Below, piece by piece: positions 48,287 to 59,504 of a DNA stretch of 64,000 bases. Position 1 is the stretch's first letter. The number at the start of each line of letters is the position of its first letter. The notes beneath the pieces are model-generated. The model did no database searches and had not been told where the DNA came from. It worked only from the letters and a program-made list of their open reading frames with translations. Source of the stretch: Xestospongia bergquistia (Eukaryota; Porifera; Demospongiae; Haplosclerida; Petrosiidae); NCBI GenBank assembly GCA_963965975.1, contig OZ014411.1, positions 24,039,249 through 24,103,248 on the forward strand, written 5' to 3'. Both the position numbers and the translations under genes were made by a program.

Positions 48287-48395
48287 TCAGTATTTTAACA
48301 CTTTATCCACCCTATTCTGGTACATAGATATATCCTGCTTGATCTTTGAAGACACCAACAGTATAGCGAGTATTACCAAAAGAGTGGAGAAGACT
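48287..48395 (-). pseudogene. NHL tail fragment at second unit junction
   Basis: Near-identical to the fragment at 41971-42080, again cut where ZCCHC7 intron homology begins. A 2-base deletion (CTTTATCCACCC against CTTTTGATCCACC) shifts the frame near the end. Confidence 0.8.
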
Positions 48396-50688
48396 TTTTT
48401 CACAAGTATTAATCAATCTTTATTCTATTACTAATACTAGTAAGTATTGTTACTTTGTAAGAAGACATTTTGGCCACAAATATGAGGCCATATTCACTAT
48501 CAGCCTATACTTTTAATCACACCTAATGTACTTATAATCTCATGACAATCCTTTTTTGCTGTGACAGAAAAACTGATCTTTTTAGTTTTAGAACTTCCTT
48601 AAAAACTGTAAACTTACTAAAATACAGCATTTGGATGCCATAATTTGTACAGAATATTTACATCAAACATTTCTCCTTTACAACCATTGAGTAGCATTAT
48701 TTCTTGGAAGGAGTAGCTCTAAGTCATGATATCTTTGACCTCTTTGAGCATACTAATTATCAGTCCACTATCTCCTCTGTTCAAAATAGTTTTAAACAAT
48801 GAATCCAATTCATATTACTATCATCTGTAAATAATGACTTCCATATGTTTGTTTAACTAGTTTGTAAATTATTATTAATTTGAGGTAAAAACAAATTTTT
48901 ATAACAAAGTTATATTATATTAAAATTTGAAGAAAAGAAAGCACATTTTTAACAATTTGTCTTCATAGTTTTGTCATCTTCTGTACTTGTACATAAACAT
49001 GTATTATGTACATGTATTGTTTGTGTTTATTTTACTGTTTATTATTATTCAACTTTGTCAATATTGTTTCCAATTGTTTCACAGAGGATGATTAAGAATT
49101 TATATAAACAGCAGTCTACTAAACTAATGTACTTGGATATGTATATGTATAATTTATGTATCCTTTATTGTTTGTTACTCTTCCTTTATTTAGCCTTGTC
49201 AAAGACATTTAGCTAATCCACATAATAATTGTTTAAGATGTTATATGTATGGACATGGAGAGGAAGTGAGTCATATAATATACATAGTTATTATATACAT
49301 TGTATAATAAAGGTATGGATTGTATTAATGTAATGTATGTCTGAGAAATCTCTTTTAGAGACTTGTCTTAGTATAATGATTGATGGTCTGTCCTATTATA
49401 GGTATGTCCTGAAGTGTGGCATCAGTTTCATAACACCACAGTAAGGTCTATTAATACATATTATAATATATAATATGCATCTTATGTTATAACTGTATAT
49501 AAATGTATATACATTATTCATATGATATAGAGTATCTTCAATAATATTAGTATTAGACTAGATAGTGTGTTCCAATGACCTTTATTGCATTACATGTAAC
49601 TTATCTATATATGTATGATGTATTATATTATTATATTATATTACAGGGTAGTGATAATAAACTTGTACATCTAAAAAATCAGAGACAAGACAAGACAATC
49701 TATTGTTTTAATTGTGCTGAAGCTGGTCACTTTGGACATGTAAGTAATATACATGTACATGTAATATAGACTTACATTAATACATGTACATGTACAGGTA
49801 GACTATACTTTAAGATGGAAGCTAAATTTACATTTTAACATATTCATACCATTATATACATGTACATATGTGTGTACAATTTTATATCTTTTATAGGAAT
49901 GTTCAAAAAATAGACCTCGTGGTTATCCACTTCCTTTTTATCCTTATATTGCACAATATGATGACTCAGCATATCCTCAAAAGAGAAAGAACAGTGTGAA
50001 CTTGTCCAGTCCTCACAAAAGACGATCATTATGTGTAGCTGTATTAACAACTCATAAAGAACATAGACAAGAATATAGCAGTCAGAAAAATAGATGGTTG
50101 GAAAGAAAGGCATCTGGGTCATCATCATCTTCAAGAAGATCATCATATGACAACTCTTCAAAATTAAAATCATTTGATGATGATCATGACAGAAGAATGT
50201 CTTTACCACAACATTCCCTTTTGGGACCATGTCCAGATTTACCACCTGGTCGAAGTCACTCTACACCTAATGGACCTCGTACTATTACAAGAACACCCAC
50301 CTGGTAAAAGTTTATCATTTGAACATGTTACGATACTTGAAGATATAGTGTATAGACAACCACCACCTCGTGGTGAGCGACAAGAACTTATGGAAAGGAG
50401 AAGAGAAAGTTACCATCATCCCTACCATGAGACCCATTTCCCTCGTACTCCCCTCCATGCTGCTCTTCCCCCTTCTCCTCCTTTTTCAAATGACATGTCC
50501 ACACCTCTTCTTTTATTTTCTCCCCCTTTTTTTTCTAGAGAAGACCACCATTTTTTTAGAAGAGAGAGGCGACATTCTAGTACACCTACAGTGAAGACAT
50601 TGGTTACTCTTCACTAAATCAAAAGAGTTATTATGACCACACCCACTATAGAGATAAACGTAACAGTAGTCATAGACTACGTAAATAA
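48396..50688 (+). pseudogene. ZCCHC7 3' fragment, copy C (best preserved)
   Basis: Exons at 49194-49265 (CLRCYMYGHGEE), 49402-49440 (VCPEVWHQFHNTT), 49647-49739 (CFNCAEAGHFGH) and 49897 onward (ECSKNRPRGYP) keep GT/AG borders and phase. The tail exon loses two bases at about 50297 (ACACCCACC for ACACACACACC), which shifts the frame to a stop at about 50305, so the last ~130 residues are lost. The exons for the first two knuckles and the acidic N-terminus are missing. If transcribed, it could give at most a two-knuckle fragment; more likely it is a non-coding passenger. Confidence 0.85.
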
Positions 50689-52059
50689 AATTATTACATT
50701 ATTGTTATTAATTATCATATAAAATTATTTATGTTACTTTTGTTACTGTTACATAATACAAGTATACATGTACAATGTATGTGGACACATTGTACATGTA
50801 TAACAGGGATGATGGGACTTCTCTGTAAAGAGAGAACATACACAGACTAAGAACTTAATTAGCATAGTAGCAGTTAAATAATAACAGACGTCTTCTTGTC
50901 TACTGTGGTGTAGTGTCAGATAATGTGGCCAATGGCTTTTCCTAATTATAAGATAGTATTATGAACTTTCATATACCAATATATAATAATTATGATAATG
51001 CAGATAAGTAATAATTCATTGTACACCACATTACGTAGGACTTGTTTTTTTCTATATAACTTAATTAGAATTCCAGATCCAATAATAATATTATAATATA
51101 CTACTGTTGTCTGTGTTTCCATTTTGTATATATATCATATCTACTTGTACTTGGAACATCATATGTTAGTCACTACAATCATAATAGAAACAAAAAAGGT
51201 TGATTTTAATATTAATATAAATGTTATAAGTAAATAAAAAGAGGATGAATATTGTGAAAATAGAAATTTATTTAGTTAATAAAATGATGATTGAACTGAG
51301 ATATCTGGTGATCCACTAAAGACTAATCCATTGATGATAGTTGGGAACCAAATGTTTAAAAAAAAGATGCATGTTTTGTAACATTTTAAACAGTAGTAGC
51401 GTTATTTACAGAATTCACTTACATTGATGTATTTGGATGATATGACCATCCATTAAAAGTGGAGATATTGTTAAGAACATGCATTAAGAACAATGACTCA
51501 AACTAAAGGTAAGTGTTTTTAATAACCTTTAAGATTGTTGTTATAACTTAGATTTAATGTACATGTGTAGTACTTAACAATGTCATTGCCTACTTAGCAT
51601 TCTTTTATTATGCTGTACATGATACTATAAAGATCAATCTACATTGTGAACAGACAGTAGTAAAATTAATGTTATACTCATAAAGACCTAGTAATTGTTA
51701 CTACAGTATGTGTAGATGAGATATATACATATATATGAGAATGATGAGGTAATGAGTAATTAGCTAGTGGATGATCAGGGGACTATACAAATTTTGATTA
51801 CTACATGTAAATCTAATAATTATTCTACATGTTTTATGTTGTATACATGTCTGTTAACAGTTCAATTTTACATGTATTGTACTAGAACTGTCAAATTGAT
51901 TCTTTTTATCATATTGATCGTACAGTAGCTAACATTACTCTCGCTCTATAAAGTCATTAAAAGATTATTAATAGAAAAGAAAGTCAACAATAACAAAATA
52001 GTTTAGTACAATGTTATAAATTTCAAACAAAATTAAATGTATGCAAAAATTGATTCTGG
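50689..52059. other. Tail-to-tail spacer, unit C
   Basis: Homologous to the A and B spacers with scattered substitutions. No supported gene. Confidence 0.65.
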
Positions 52060-54228
52060 TCAGTATTTTAACAATCTTGGTCCACTCCATACTGCTACAT
52101 AGATATATCCTGCTTGATCAATGAAGATACCAATTGGATTTCGGTTATTACCAAATGAATGAAGAAGAGTTTTTTCATTTCCATGAAACACAAATATACT
52201 ATCACCTTTCGTAGGGTACTTGTAGTTACTTGTTAGACAATCACCATTCCTCATAAAAGCAATATCACCAACACATTGTACAATACCACTACCATATTGT
52301 CCAACATAATGTCCAACAGAAGAAAATATTTCAATAATACCTCCATTTGTTCCAACATGAATGTTACCAGTACTATCAGTTGATACACTCCATACATTAG
52401 ACTGACACTTCACCATTATTGATCTAACAAAAGACAAGTCAGATCGAAGTACCTGAACACGTTTGTTATTGTTATCAGCTACATAAAGTAACTCATCTTT
52501 ACCAAAGTGTAAGCCCATTGGACAGTTAAATTGTAGTTCACCAGATCCCTTCTCTCCCACTGATGTGATAAACTTCCCATCTAATGTAGCCTTTACTATC
52601 TTATTAGTACCAGCACTAGCTATATACATAATGTTGTTAGCTTTATCCACAGCAATACCTCTGGCATATTTTACATTTAGTTTATCAGCAGGAATAGTGC
52701 GAACTATCTCTCTTTTGTTATTATAGACTACAATAGAGCCATCATTAAAAGTAATATAAATATTTCCTTCATCATCAACATAAAGATAGGCTGGGTTTGG
52801 TTTAGTAGGTACAATTATTTTTGGTTCCTTTATTTTGCTATAGTCACGTACATTGATACTATATGGACTGTCCTTGATAATGTCATTGTATAGCTGTACA
52901 TGAAGTAAATAATTACCTTCAGATGTGGGTGCGTCAACTTTCAACTCATATCTTCCTTCTTCTCTATAGCGTACACTAACCTCACTGACATTTGATAATG
53001 ACTTGTCAGTTAGCTTTGCACGTATGACATGTTCTACTGTAACCTTCTTTCCTTTTTTATCATAAATCTCAAGAAGAAGAGAACTTTTACCACTATTTGG
53101 TATACCAATTGGTTGTTTGGGATTGATATCCACTAGACTACAATCAAATACTTCAGAAGAACAAAATGAAACTGAAGAAAGCTTTGTAATGGCTGATAGT
53201 ACAGGTTTTGGATCTAATGTACAGTAAATATCATCATTACTAACTGCTTCAAGTTTAGTTCTTTTCACTTGTTTCATTAATGAGCTCACCCCTTCACTCA
53301 AAGTACACTTAATAGCTAGGAACTCTGTTGGAGAAAACTTTTGACAAGCTTCACTACATGTACTCATAACACACTCAATGTTACTAACAAGTTCATTCAA
53401 ACTCTCTAATTGAGTCTGTAAAGGACTACTTTTAGTTAAAGCAAATACATCAACCTCCTTTAGTAGCTCTTGTTGACGTTTCTCTAAGGCAGCAATAATA
53501 GACTGGAATATATCATCAATGTGACTTTTAACAGCCTCTCTACGATTTGTAATAGACAACATGACAGACTCTACCTTCTCTTTTGTCTGAGACACTGTGG
53601 AGTGTGCTTTTGTTAATGATGGAAGTGAATTAGTAATGTCAGCATTTTCTACTTTGATAGCTTCTTGTATACGACAATACTTGTGTTCTTTGTGTTCAAA
53701 CATGTAACACTCATGACATATCAAACTACTACATGTAGTACAGTAGTACTTGAGAACTTCCTCAGGATGATCAGCACAGTAAACTAGTGAAGATGTTAAT
53801 GATGTTGATATGTTTGTTAGAGCTTCCACTTTGTGATCACGAAGAGCTTGCAAGGTTTTGTGACATTTGATGCAAAAAGAACAAAGACCAGCATCACAAT
53901 GATGACAGTATGCTTCAGCCTGCTCTTTACTATCACAACTACCACAAGATTGATCAGATTGAATCTTAGCTAAACAACGAGCAATGGCTGCTTCCTTCTC
54001 GAGTCGTACGTGTCGAGGTAAACGATGCGGGGGATGTGGACTGACCTTGTGACAAGTGGGACAAGTAGTTTTGTCTTCATATTGTTTAACGACAGAGTCT
54101 AAACATGATTTACAGAACGTATGAAGACAATGGAGAAGACGAGGATCACGATAATAACCACCACAAAGTTTACAGTTAGTGGAAATACTAGAGGAAACAG
54201 GAGCAGCAGAGATACCACTAGTAGCCAT
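52060..54228 (-). CDS. TRIM-NHL protein copy 4
   Basis: Intact single exon, 722 aa from the conserved ATG at 54228. RING (CKLC...CPTC), B-box 1 (CGSC, CHHC, CSFC; reads FCIKCHKTLQALRDHKV, more diverged than in the other copies), B-box 2 (VYCADHPEEVLKYYC...CHEC), coiled coil, filamin-like domain and NHL propeller ending YIYVAVWSGPRLLKY. The propeller loop after GDC differs strongly from the sister copies (LTSNYKYPTKGDSIFVF against VVSNHI...NGILVF), as does the final loop (VAVWSGPRL). PEEVLKYY is shared with copy 3, suggesting a common parent or gene conversion. Likely a RING-type E3 ligase whose target differs. It is convergent with ZCCHC7 copy C. Confidence 0.93.
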   Translation of the reverse strand: MATSGISAAPVSSSISTNCKLCGGYYRDPRLLHCLHTFCKSCLDSVVKQYEDKTTCPTCHKVSPHPPHRLPRHVRLEKEAAIARCLAKIQSDQSCGSCDSKEQAEAYCHHCDAGLCSFCIKCHKTLQALRDHKVEALTNISTSLTSSLVYCADHPEEVLKYYCTTCSSLICHECYMFEHKEHKYCRIQEAIKVENADITNSLPSLTKAHSTVSQTKEKVESVMLSITNRREAVKSHIDDIFQSIIAALEKRQQELLKEVDVFALTKSSPLQTQLESLNELVSNIECVMSTCSEACQKFSPTEFLAIKCTLSEGVSSLMKQVKRTKLEAVSNDDIYCTLDPKPVLSAITKLSSVSFCSSEVFDCSLVDINPKQPIGIPNSGKSSLLLEIYDKKGKKVTVEHVIRAKLTDKSLSNVSEVSVRYREEGRYELKVDAPTSEGNYLLHVQLYNDIIKDSPYSINVRDYSKIKEPKIIVPTKPNPAYLYVDDEGNIYITFNDGSIVVYNNKREIVRTIPADKLNVKYARGIAVDKANNIMYIASAGTNKIVKATLDGKFITSVGEKGSGELQFNCPMGLHFGKDELLYVADNNNKRVQVLRSDLSFVRSIMVKCQSNVWSVSTDSTGNIHVGTNGGIIEIFSSVGHYVGQYGSGIVQCVGDIAFMRNGDCLTSNYKYPTKGDSIFVFHGNEKTLLHSFGNNRNPIGIFIDQAGYIYVAVWSGPRLLKY

Positions 54229-54278
54229 CTTTGCAGCGAACTCAGCCACACCTTCAAGTATGTCACCAGCGGTATAAG

Positions 54279-54293
54279 ATTCTATTTAAAGCG
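54279..54293 (-). promoter_or_regulatory. TATA-like element of TRIM copy 4
   Basis: The minus strand reads CGCTTTAAATAGAAT about 52 bp before the ATG, the same core as in the other copies. Confidence 0.45.
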
Positions 54294-54300
54294 CACCAAC

Positions 54301-55081
54301 ACATTGGCTTTGACGTATTTATGGATACTGCGAAGAACTAGCGGGAAAAAACAACTATAATATGTATAAATTGCATGTCAATAATTGTGTGTACATTTTA
54401 AAATGTTTTTAATTTAATGGGAAGCTCAGTAATACAAAACTTTCTAACTACAGGAAAAGAATTATCTGTAACATTTTAAGAGATCAGTTATCATATATAC
54501 ATGATGTATTTATTAAATATTGCAATATACTCACCACATATTTTATAGCCCACTCTTAATCATCTTGATGACAGATCAGTCTTTCCTAAAGACAGAGCAT
54601 GTGCTGAAGCATGATCAGTAAACATATACATGCACATTATATTACCAACTATACTAGACAAGTATACATGTATTATATAATATAATAGGATGATAAGAGA
54701 TCTAGATGAAGAAGAAAGTATAACGATAAAGATGTTATGAAAGAGAGCAGTAAAGAATTATGGTCAGTACTAAAGGTATATAAGTATGTATAATGTAATA
54801 TAGAGTATATAATGTACATGTACATATATTTATATGTACATATAATATATAATGTAGTACATGTATATGTATTGTAATTGTACATGTACATGATATGTGT
54901 AATGTACATGTATTGATATGTACATGTAACATTATAATATACATGTACATGTACAATTACAATACATGCATATATACATTATTAATTTACATGTACAGTG
55001 GCGTATGCTGTTAGTCTACGATGTGGTCATTTTCTCTTAGATCTTATATTGAGATAAGAGTTAAAGTTATTAAAAGAAATA
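54301..55081. other. Non-coding, TACATGTA-rich
   Basis: Homology to the array ends near 54300. From about 54620 to 54990 the DNA is dominated by TACATGTA/ACATATA words, giving open but meaningless Tyr/Thr/Ile-rich frames on the minus strand. No gene was seen. Confidence 0.6.
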
Positions 55082-56110
55082 TGAAGAGAAACTATGTAAA
55101 GCATGAGAGAAAAGAGACTAGAACCAATTAACAAATCTAATGATAATGCTAGAATCAGAAGAAGAATAAGAAGTAATAGTAGAACTAGATATAGAAAAAC
55201 AAGAAGACAACAAAAATTAAGAGAGAGTATGAAGATATACTTCCACCTCTTGAAGATGAAGACAACCCTCCTGTTAGCAAGTTATTTTCATTGAACACTT
55301 TATATAATGGAAAGTTACAAAGGAGGACTGTTCTTTAATGTCCTACTACATACTTTGTTACTGAATTACTACTTCAAGATACACCTGATACTGATCATAA
55401 AGAGAAGGTTATTATAGAAGTAGTAGAACAAATTGGTCAAGTATTAGTTCCAAGTATAGTTTCTTTAACTAATACATCATTTATAACATGTACATTATAT
55501 TAATAATAAATTTCTTTAATAGAAATGATTTTCCTACACTTTGACAGTGATTTGTATTTATTGTGACATTTAATGTGTCAGATGTCAGGAGTGCATAATT
55601 GTACATATATGTAACTTGTCTCCCAATATAATATAGTAATACATGTTGTACAATTAATTGAGTGGGTGTTCTACTTCAAATATAATGATAAGCACATTAA
55701 CTATATTGATATTTGTAGATGAATCAAGTATATCATCATTTCAATGGGCTGGAGTTGTTACTGATAAAGACAATACAGATAATATAAGAGAAGAATGACT
55801 TGATAGTAGATGAGATAGAAGATGATAACAGTGCAGTGATAGAAGTACATGTATACATTATTACATTAATCAATCTAATTTATTCTCTTGTTATATAGTA
55901 GTCTTATAATAATATTATGATACATGCACACATACTAACATCAATATTGTTATACATTAACCAATATACATGTATTATAACTGAATATAATATACTCTTT
56001 ATATTATAGGTTAGAAAGATACCAGATAAAATAATTGACTAGTTTAACACTGCGCTTGATACTATAAAGACCACATCACATTCTGAATGGACAATTAAAG
56101 ACAAAGTCAG
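55082..56110 (+). pseudogene. Decayed multi-exon gene, family unknown
   Basis: Protein-like stretches lie in different frames with stops between them: a basic run (RIRRRIRSNSRTRYRKTRRQ, 55103 onward); EDIPPLEDEDNPPVSKLFSL (about 55230-55293) with LYNGKLQRRTV after it; FVTELLLQDTPDTDHKEKVI then VVEQIGQVLVPSIVSLTNTS (about 55350-55485); an exon-like SSISSFQWAGVVTDKDNTDN (about 55725-55785, after an AG); and, after a good TTATAG acceptor at about 56009, VRKIPDKIID-stop-FNTALDTIKTTSHSEWTIKDK. The composition is unlike random AT-rich DNA and the splice-like borders are recognisable, but at least four frame breaks exist. No family was recognised. Confidence 0.45.
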
Positions 56111-56757
56111 TATATATAACTATTATACAAATATGTCTAATAATATGCAGTACATACATAATTTATACAGAAGAATGAAAAATTGTGAAGATCTAGAGGT
56201 GACCATTTTAATTTATTATAGCTAGGTAAAATGAGAGATCTTCTGTAACACTTAGATTGTTAGATCCTCCGTGACTGACTACATGTGACTATGTAGTTTT
56301 TTTTTAGTTTTTTTTTGTCCAACAAATATTTATAATGCATGATCAATTTATAGTCTATAATCAGTGCAATAAAATGAATTATACACACAATATATCTACC
56401 TTAGCTACTGTGGTTTTGTTTAACATTGTTTAATTTATTAAGATTTCTCTTAGATAAGGAACCTACTATCAAGTGGTGACTCTAAACTATTTATATGTTG
56501 TCCTTTGATTGTTAATAATACATTTTGGAATATTTAATTTATTGGCATGAATGCTACTTATGTTTCTTTAATGAAATTAATAAAATTAACTTCAATTATA
56601 CATTATCTATAAAACGTGTGACATACATTGTTCATGAACTAACAACAATAAAAAAATTAGAACAACAAGTAATAACATCAACGTTTCTCTAATATTGAAC
56701 TAATGTACTTCCTAACAATAATTAACTATTATAATAAAGAGAATAAAACAGAAACAG
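56111..56757. other. 3' flank of the FReD-like gene
   Basis: No gene was seen. The part from about 56500 to 56757 is homologous to 32500-32760 (TTGTTAATAATA, GTGACATACATTGTTCATGA), so it was duplicated together with the FReD relic in the TRIM array. Confidence 0.6.
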
Positions 56758-57882
56758 CTAACGAACATACAACTCAATCAAATCTATTGGAGTAGCTTCA
56801 TTAGGATATCCTTCACTACTACAAAGCCTTAACTCAAGATCATCAGTAGTTGATTGATTAAGGGACTTTATAAACCATGGCATATTAGGAGATGTACAAC
56901 AGGGATATTCCATGTAATGACATTGGTTACCATCCCAAAGTGGATCACTAGAATAAAAGGATTGACTATTCCAGACAGGAACACCAGACTCACAGTAGTA
57001 GTCATTACCAACATACTGTGGTGTAGTTTCTAAGCTACCATTGTTGCATGGACAATCCTGATAAGCATTTTGATTTTCATCTTGACCAACTATAAATGTC
57101 CAAATATGTTGACGAGGGTTTGTACCATGTGTAATTGACACACCATCAACGTAAGGTCCTTCAAGTGAAGAAGATCCACCATTGTTTTGATAGATGCCAT
57201 CAACACCACCATATTGGTATCCTCTGACTCTTCCACATACTTGAGAATATCTCAGACCAAAGGTAGAGAAAAAAGTTGAATCACAGCCACCATTTGATGG
57301 ATGAGGTCGATCACAAAGTGAATAGTTAATATTTGTAAAATTATAACTGTTTAGTCCACTTGGACAGTTACTTCCAGGTTCACTCATGTTAATGTATCCT
57401 ACTCTCATCCATCCACCCTTAACATCACATTGACCCTCCATATCACAATAGACAAAAATTAGTGAGCCATTAGAAGCTAATATTCTATAGTACCCAGACA
57501 AAGCTGAACTGTTTTTTTTCAAGATGTGAGAGCAGCTAGAGTTCAGAAATTGAGAGATTTCCTCTAACTGCTCCAATAACTCATTGTCATATTGAGTCTC
57601 AAAGCTGCTATGACACACATCAGATATTCCAGCACATATTTTGGATTGGTAGAACTCCATGCCATTGTTAATGTAATTCTCTCCAGTACAAGTAATACTG
57701 TCATCAACAGGTGTAGATAGTACTGTGGAGACTCTGCTTAGAACAGAACTGGGCAGACTATGAACACACTGAAATGATAAAGCTGGATATAATTTGACAT
57801 CAACAATTTCAGTATAATTTGTATTAGTTGTCAATACAACTTCAAAAGAGAAAGACAGAACTGCTAAACCAAGAAGAAGCAT
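56758..57882 (-). CDS. Secreted fibrinogen-like (FReD-like) protein
   Basis: Intact single exon, 374 aa. A signal peptide is at residues 1-18 (MLLLGLAVLSFSFEVVLT). The N-terminal third has several Cys and N-glycosylation sites (NYTE, NSSC). A fibrinogen-like core starts near residue 118 with the order SGYYRI...GSLIFVYCDMEG-C--KGGWMRVGYIN, a pattern seen in FReD/intelectin-type lectins, then many paired Cys, Gly/Asn-rich loops (YQYGGVDGIYQNNGG) and a C-terminal region with CHYMEYPCC and ELRLCSSEG. Known for the relatives: extracellular lectin or recognition proteins. It lacks an obvious transmembrane segment, so it is probably secreted. Relic copies at 32456, 58385 and 59505 show local duplication. 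FReD-like is a good description; the exact subfamily is uncertain. Confidence 0.88.
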   Translation of the reverse strand: MLLLGLAVLSFSFEVVLTTNTNYTEIVDVKLYPALSFQCVHSLPSSVLSRVSTVLSTPVDDSITCTGENYINNGMEFYQSKICAGISDVCHSSFETQYDNELLEQLEEISQFLNSSCSHILKKNSSALSGYYRILASNGSLIFVYCDMEGQCDVKGGWMRVGYINMSEPGSNCPSGLNSYNFTNINYSLCDRPHPSNGGCDSTFFSTFGLRYSQVCGRVRGYQYGGVDGIYQNNGGSSSLEGPYVDGVSITHGTNPRQHIWTFIVGQDENQNAYQDCPCNNGSLETTPQYVGNDYYCESGVPVWNSQSFYSSDPLWDGNQCHYMEYPCCTSPNMPWFIKSLNQSTTDDLELRLCSSEGYPNEATPIDLIELYVR

Positions 57883-58384
57883 AGTTACATTCAGTTCTAT
57901 AAAAAGAGCAAATGATAAGAAACTGTTAACTTAAATTTGTATGGCTGAGGATAAAATAAACTGTTATGTATAGTTTAGTAGTTATCTTGTTGCAGTTTTA
58001 CCAACAAAAACAATAATACTGTGTATATATACTTTCAATGTTAATTCTGAAGGCATTGTGACATCAAATCTTAAAAAGACAAAAACAAATGCATGGACAA
58101 AAGCACAGCTGGACAATCTGAGATTACCATAACATCCTTTCTGTATCCTAACCATTAAAATGAAAATAAGTGGCTCAAGGTTCAGACTGTCCCATGCACT
58201 AGGTCAGGTCTGAACTTCACTCAGACTAAATCCCACTGGTTTCAACAGTAATCTCCATTAACTGTCAACATCTCAGATCAAAATTTAAAAAAAATAAATA
58301 TGACATTGATCACAAAGTAATTTACATACAATTTTGCATAGACAGTACAGGTCCATTATGTTAATTAACATATCACACTACTTC
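57883..58384. other. Upstream region of the FReD-like gene
   Basis: The promoter should lie here. No strong core element was recognised and no gene was seen. Confidence 0.4.
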
Positions 58385-58795
58385 CTTACCATTGTATCAT
58401 ATCATAGCAGATTAGAGGAGGTTGTATAGTACCTAAACAAATCTGAAATGCTGTTGTTCAAGATCTGAGAGTAGCTAGAGATTCTAATTGATAGACATAT
58501 TCTAGCTGCTTTCATAGTTTCATGTACTATGGCTCAAAGTTATCATGACACACATCATTTTCAGCTGTTTTTTGGCCAGATGGGTAGAACTCCATGTCAT
58601 TGTTAATGTACTTATCTCAAGTACATATTAATACTGTTATCATCAGGAGTAGATGGTACTATGGACACTCTGATGAGAGAACATGAACATTTGAATGAGA
58701 AGGAATGCAATTTGACATCAACAGTTTGTCGATGAGATGGTATATTTTGTAATAGTTGTCACTACAACTCCAAATGAGAAAGACAAAAAAAAGAA
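58385..58795 (-). pseudogene. FReD-like relic, N-terminal part
   Basis: It matches 57480-57880 of the intact gene (TAGAGGAGGTTGTATAGTAC, GGTAGAACTCCATGTCATTG, CAATTTGACATCAACA) with many indels and stops. Only the N-terminal third is represented. Confidence 0.8.
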
Positions 58796-59127
58796 GAAGA
58801 AAATTATCATTTGTAATGGACAAAATAATTCTAATGTAATTAGTGATAATAGAATTTTCTAACCAAAGTAATTATAATTGCAGTTGTGGTAATGCTTAAA
58901 ATCATATTAGTTATTAGACTAACATGTCCAAAGTTATTGACAACTAAACAATTTGCATTTCATACATAATAACTTTCACACTACAATGGTGTGTATACTT
59001 TATCAGCTATGTGCCTGACAAAGTATATGACTGACAAAAGCTATTAACATGTGATCAATAAACTTCAGAGATGTTGTCATTATTTAATGACTACTTCAAT
59101 CTATTATTAAAGCAATTATAGCAAATA

Positions 59128-59128
<1 letters not shown>

Positions 59129-59215
<87 letters not shown>
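59129..59215. repeat. (TA)n microsatellite, 87 bp
   Basis: An uninterrupted TA run, the longest in the window; it can extrude or melt easily. It lies between two FReD relic pieces. Confidence 0.95.
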
Positions 59216-59216
<1 letters not shown>

Positions 59217-59504
59217 TGTCAATGTTCTTTGATTATATCATACTTATCACACATGAAGTCAATATCCATCACAAGTTCTAGTTTATATTTCTGCCTACAG
59301 TATTCAAACAAAACTAATTATAAAAGGGCAGATGATAACCTTTTTGTACTGAATGTCCTTTAAGAATTGATAACTAAAACCGATTCTTTAGATTGCATGG
59401 AACATGCCAAACTATTTATGTAAACACTGGACTTGATTACACTTGACTGTTTCAATATGTAGTCGTGTGTGTAATAAAGGAATTATTTATAGGTTAGGCA
59501 GGAA

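Larger units (their letters stand above)
35338..54300. repeat. Segmental tandem array: three ZCCHC7-fragment/TRIM-NHL units
   Basis: Units start at about 35338, 42081 and 48396 (6.74 kb including a 0.6-kb insertion, 6.31 kb, and about 5.9 kb to the end of homology). Each contains ZCCHC7 intron and 3' exons on plus, a conserved 1.35-1.37 kb spacer, a TRIM-NHL gene on minus and about 200 bp upstream of it. The first two units then end in an NHL tail that abuts the next unit's ZCCHC7 intron. The parental arrangement is at 23086-27149. Unequal exchange between units would produce this layout. Confidence 0.9.

Noticed and set aside
59127..59363. 78-codon Tyr/Ile repeat frame
   Set aside because: Translation of the TA microsatellite.
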